A DNA stretch of 6,704 nt from CALSMU01 sp963926405 (GTDB lineage Bacteria; Bacteroidota; Bacteroidia; Flavobacteriales_D; Parvicellaceae). The position numbers and the translations under genes were made by a program. How positions within the stretch are numbered: position 1 is the first letter of the stretch; every line of letters starts with the position of its first letter. The notes under the pieces were generated by a model. That model had not been told where the DNA came from. It did not search any database and saw only the letters and a list, made by a program, of their open reading frames with translations. Positions 6,178 through 6,704 of the stretch are shown here, piece after piece. The DNA lies in the NCBI GenBank assembly GCA_963926405.1, contig CAWUXI010000055.1, forward strand, positions 1-6,704, read 5' to 3'.

Positions 6178-6704
6178 TTATCTCATCAATAAAATACTGC
6201 CTTTGTATTCTTCTTGAGCACATTTAATTAAATAAAAGTAAGTTCCTTCTGGCAGAGGCTCTCCTGATTTGTTCGTCCCATCAAAGTTATTTTCATAAGA
6301 AGTGGATTCCCAAACTATTTTCCCCCATCTGTTGTAGATGGCCAATGGACAACCTGAAATTATAGAGGGTTTGTTTACAGTCCATGTGTCATTTGAAAAA
6401 TCACCATTAGGAGAAAGAAAATTATTTATTTCCAAGGAGTCAATTGTATTTACTAAAATTAGAACAGAATCGGTAGCAGAACAACCGTCTGCACTTGTTG
6501 TGTAAATAGTATAATAAGTTACAGGTTCTGTTGGAGCAACCGTTGGATTCAATATCGTGTCATCATCCATATTGTAATCAGGAGTCCATAATATATTTCC
6601 ACCATTACTTAATGTCGCATCAATTTCTGTACTATCTCCTTCGTCAATTAAGACAGATGTTCCTGCAAATAATACAACAGGTTCAAATACTTTTAAATCA
6701 AATG
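6178..6704 (-). CDS. C-terminal part of a T9SS type B sorting domain (CHU_C) surface protein, N-terminus beyond the window
   Basis: The frame is open to the window edge, giving 174 complete C-terminal residues of what is probably a much larger secreted or cell-surface protein. Residues 1-85 of the visible part resemble an Ig-like/PKD domain common in these proteins (GDSTEIDATLSNGGNILWTP, then SADGCSATDSVLILV). The last 80 or so form the gliding motility-associated type B C-terminal domain: FLSPNGDFSNDTW, AIYNRWGKIVWES, NNFDGTNKSGEPLPEGTYFY and the terminal GSILLMR. This domain directs export through the T9SS. One deviation is Phe in NFDGT where Trp is usual. An internal ATG at 6570 is not a credible start, because the Ig-like domain continues upstream of it. 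It precedes the PorP/SprF-like gene by 13 bp. The nature of the N-terminal part (adhesin, enzyme or repeat protein) cannot be told from here. Confidence 0.95.
   Translation of the reverse strand, partial: FDLKVFEPVVLFAGTSVLIDEGDSTEIDATLSNGGNILWTPDYNMDDDTILNPTVAPTEPVTYYTIYTTSADGCSATDSVLILVNTIDSLEINNFLSPNGDFSNDTWTVNKPSIISGCPLAIYNRWGKIVWESTSYENNFDGTNKSGEPLPEGTYFYLIKCAQEEYKGSILLMR

Overview
The window looks like chromosomal DNA from a member of the Bacteroidota, most likely Flavobacteriia (order Flavobacteriales). It is AT-rich, its starts are mostly preceded by A/T-rich stretches rather than Shine-Dalgarno sites, and its right end carries two hallmarks of the type IX secretion system (T9SS): a PorP/SprF-family outer-membrane protein and a protein ending in a type B (gliding motility-associated, CHU_C) sorting domain. 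I cannot name genus or species. I see no insertion sequence, phage gene, CRISPR array, rRNA or tRNA.

Layout. At the left edge (1-161, minus strand) is the start of a membrane-anchored or exported protein that runs off the window; its start codon lies in a 33-bp tandem duplication. Divergent from it is a lipoprotein form of methionine sulfoxide reductase A (330-974, +). An exported protein of unknown function with a C-terminal TPR-like segment follows (1074-2282, +), closed by a strong 13-bp hairpin. Then come an arginase-family ureohydrolase (2424-3380, +) and, 53 bp on, arginyl-tRNA synthetase (3434-5215, +). The argS stop codon is one base from the stop codon of the convergent minus-strand pair: the 3' end of a type B CTD protein (6704-6178, open at its N-terminus) and, 13 bp downstream of it, a PorP/SprF-like protein (6164-5217).

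How the genes fit together. The minus-strand pair fits a T9SS cargo and its dedicated PorP/SprF helper. The arginase and ArgRS share L-arginine as expected substrate and may be co-transcribed. MsrA and the TPR-like protein both carry export signals but have no evident functional link.

Most of the window is ordinary flavobacterial housekeeping and cell-envelope content, and I do not see a convincing new system. The points most worth a second look are the arginase-argS pairing with apparent changes in the arginase's amino-acid recognition residues, the acidic tail on the PorP/SprF-like protein, the duplicated start-codon region at the left edge, and the unrecognised exported protein.
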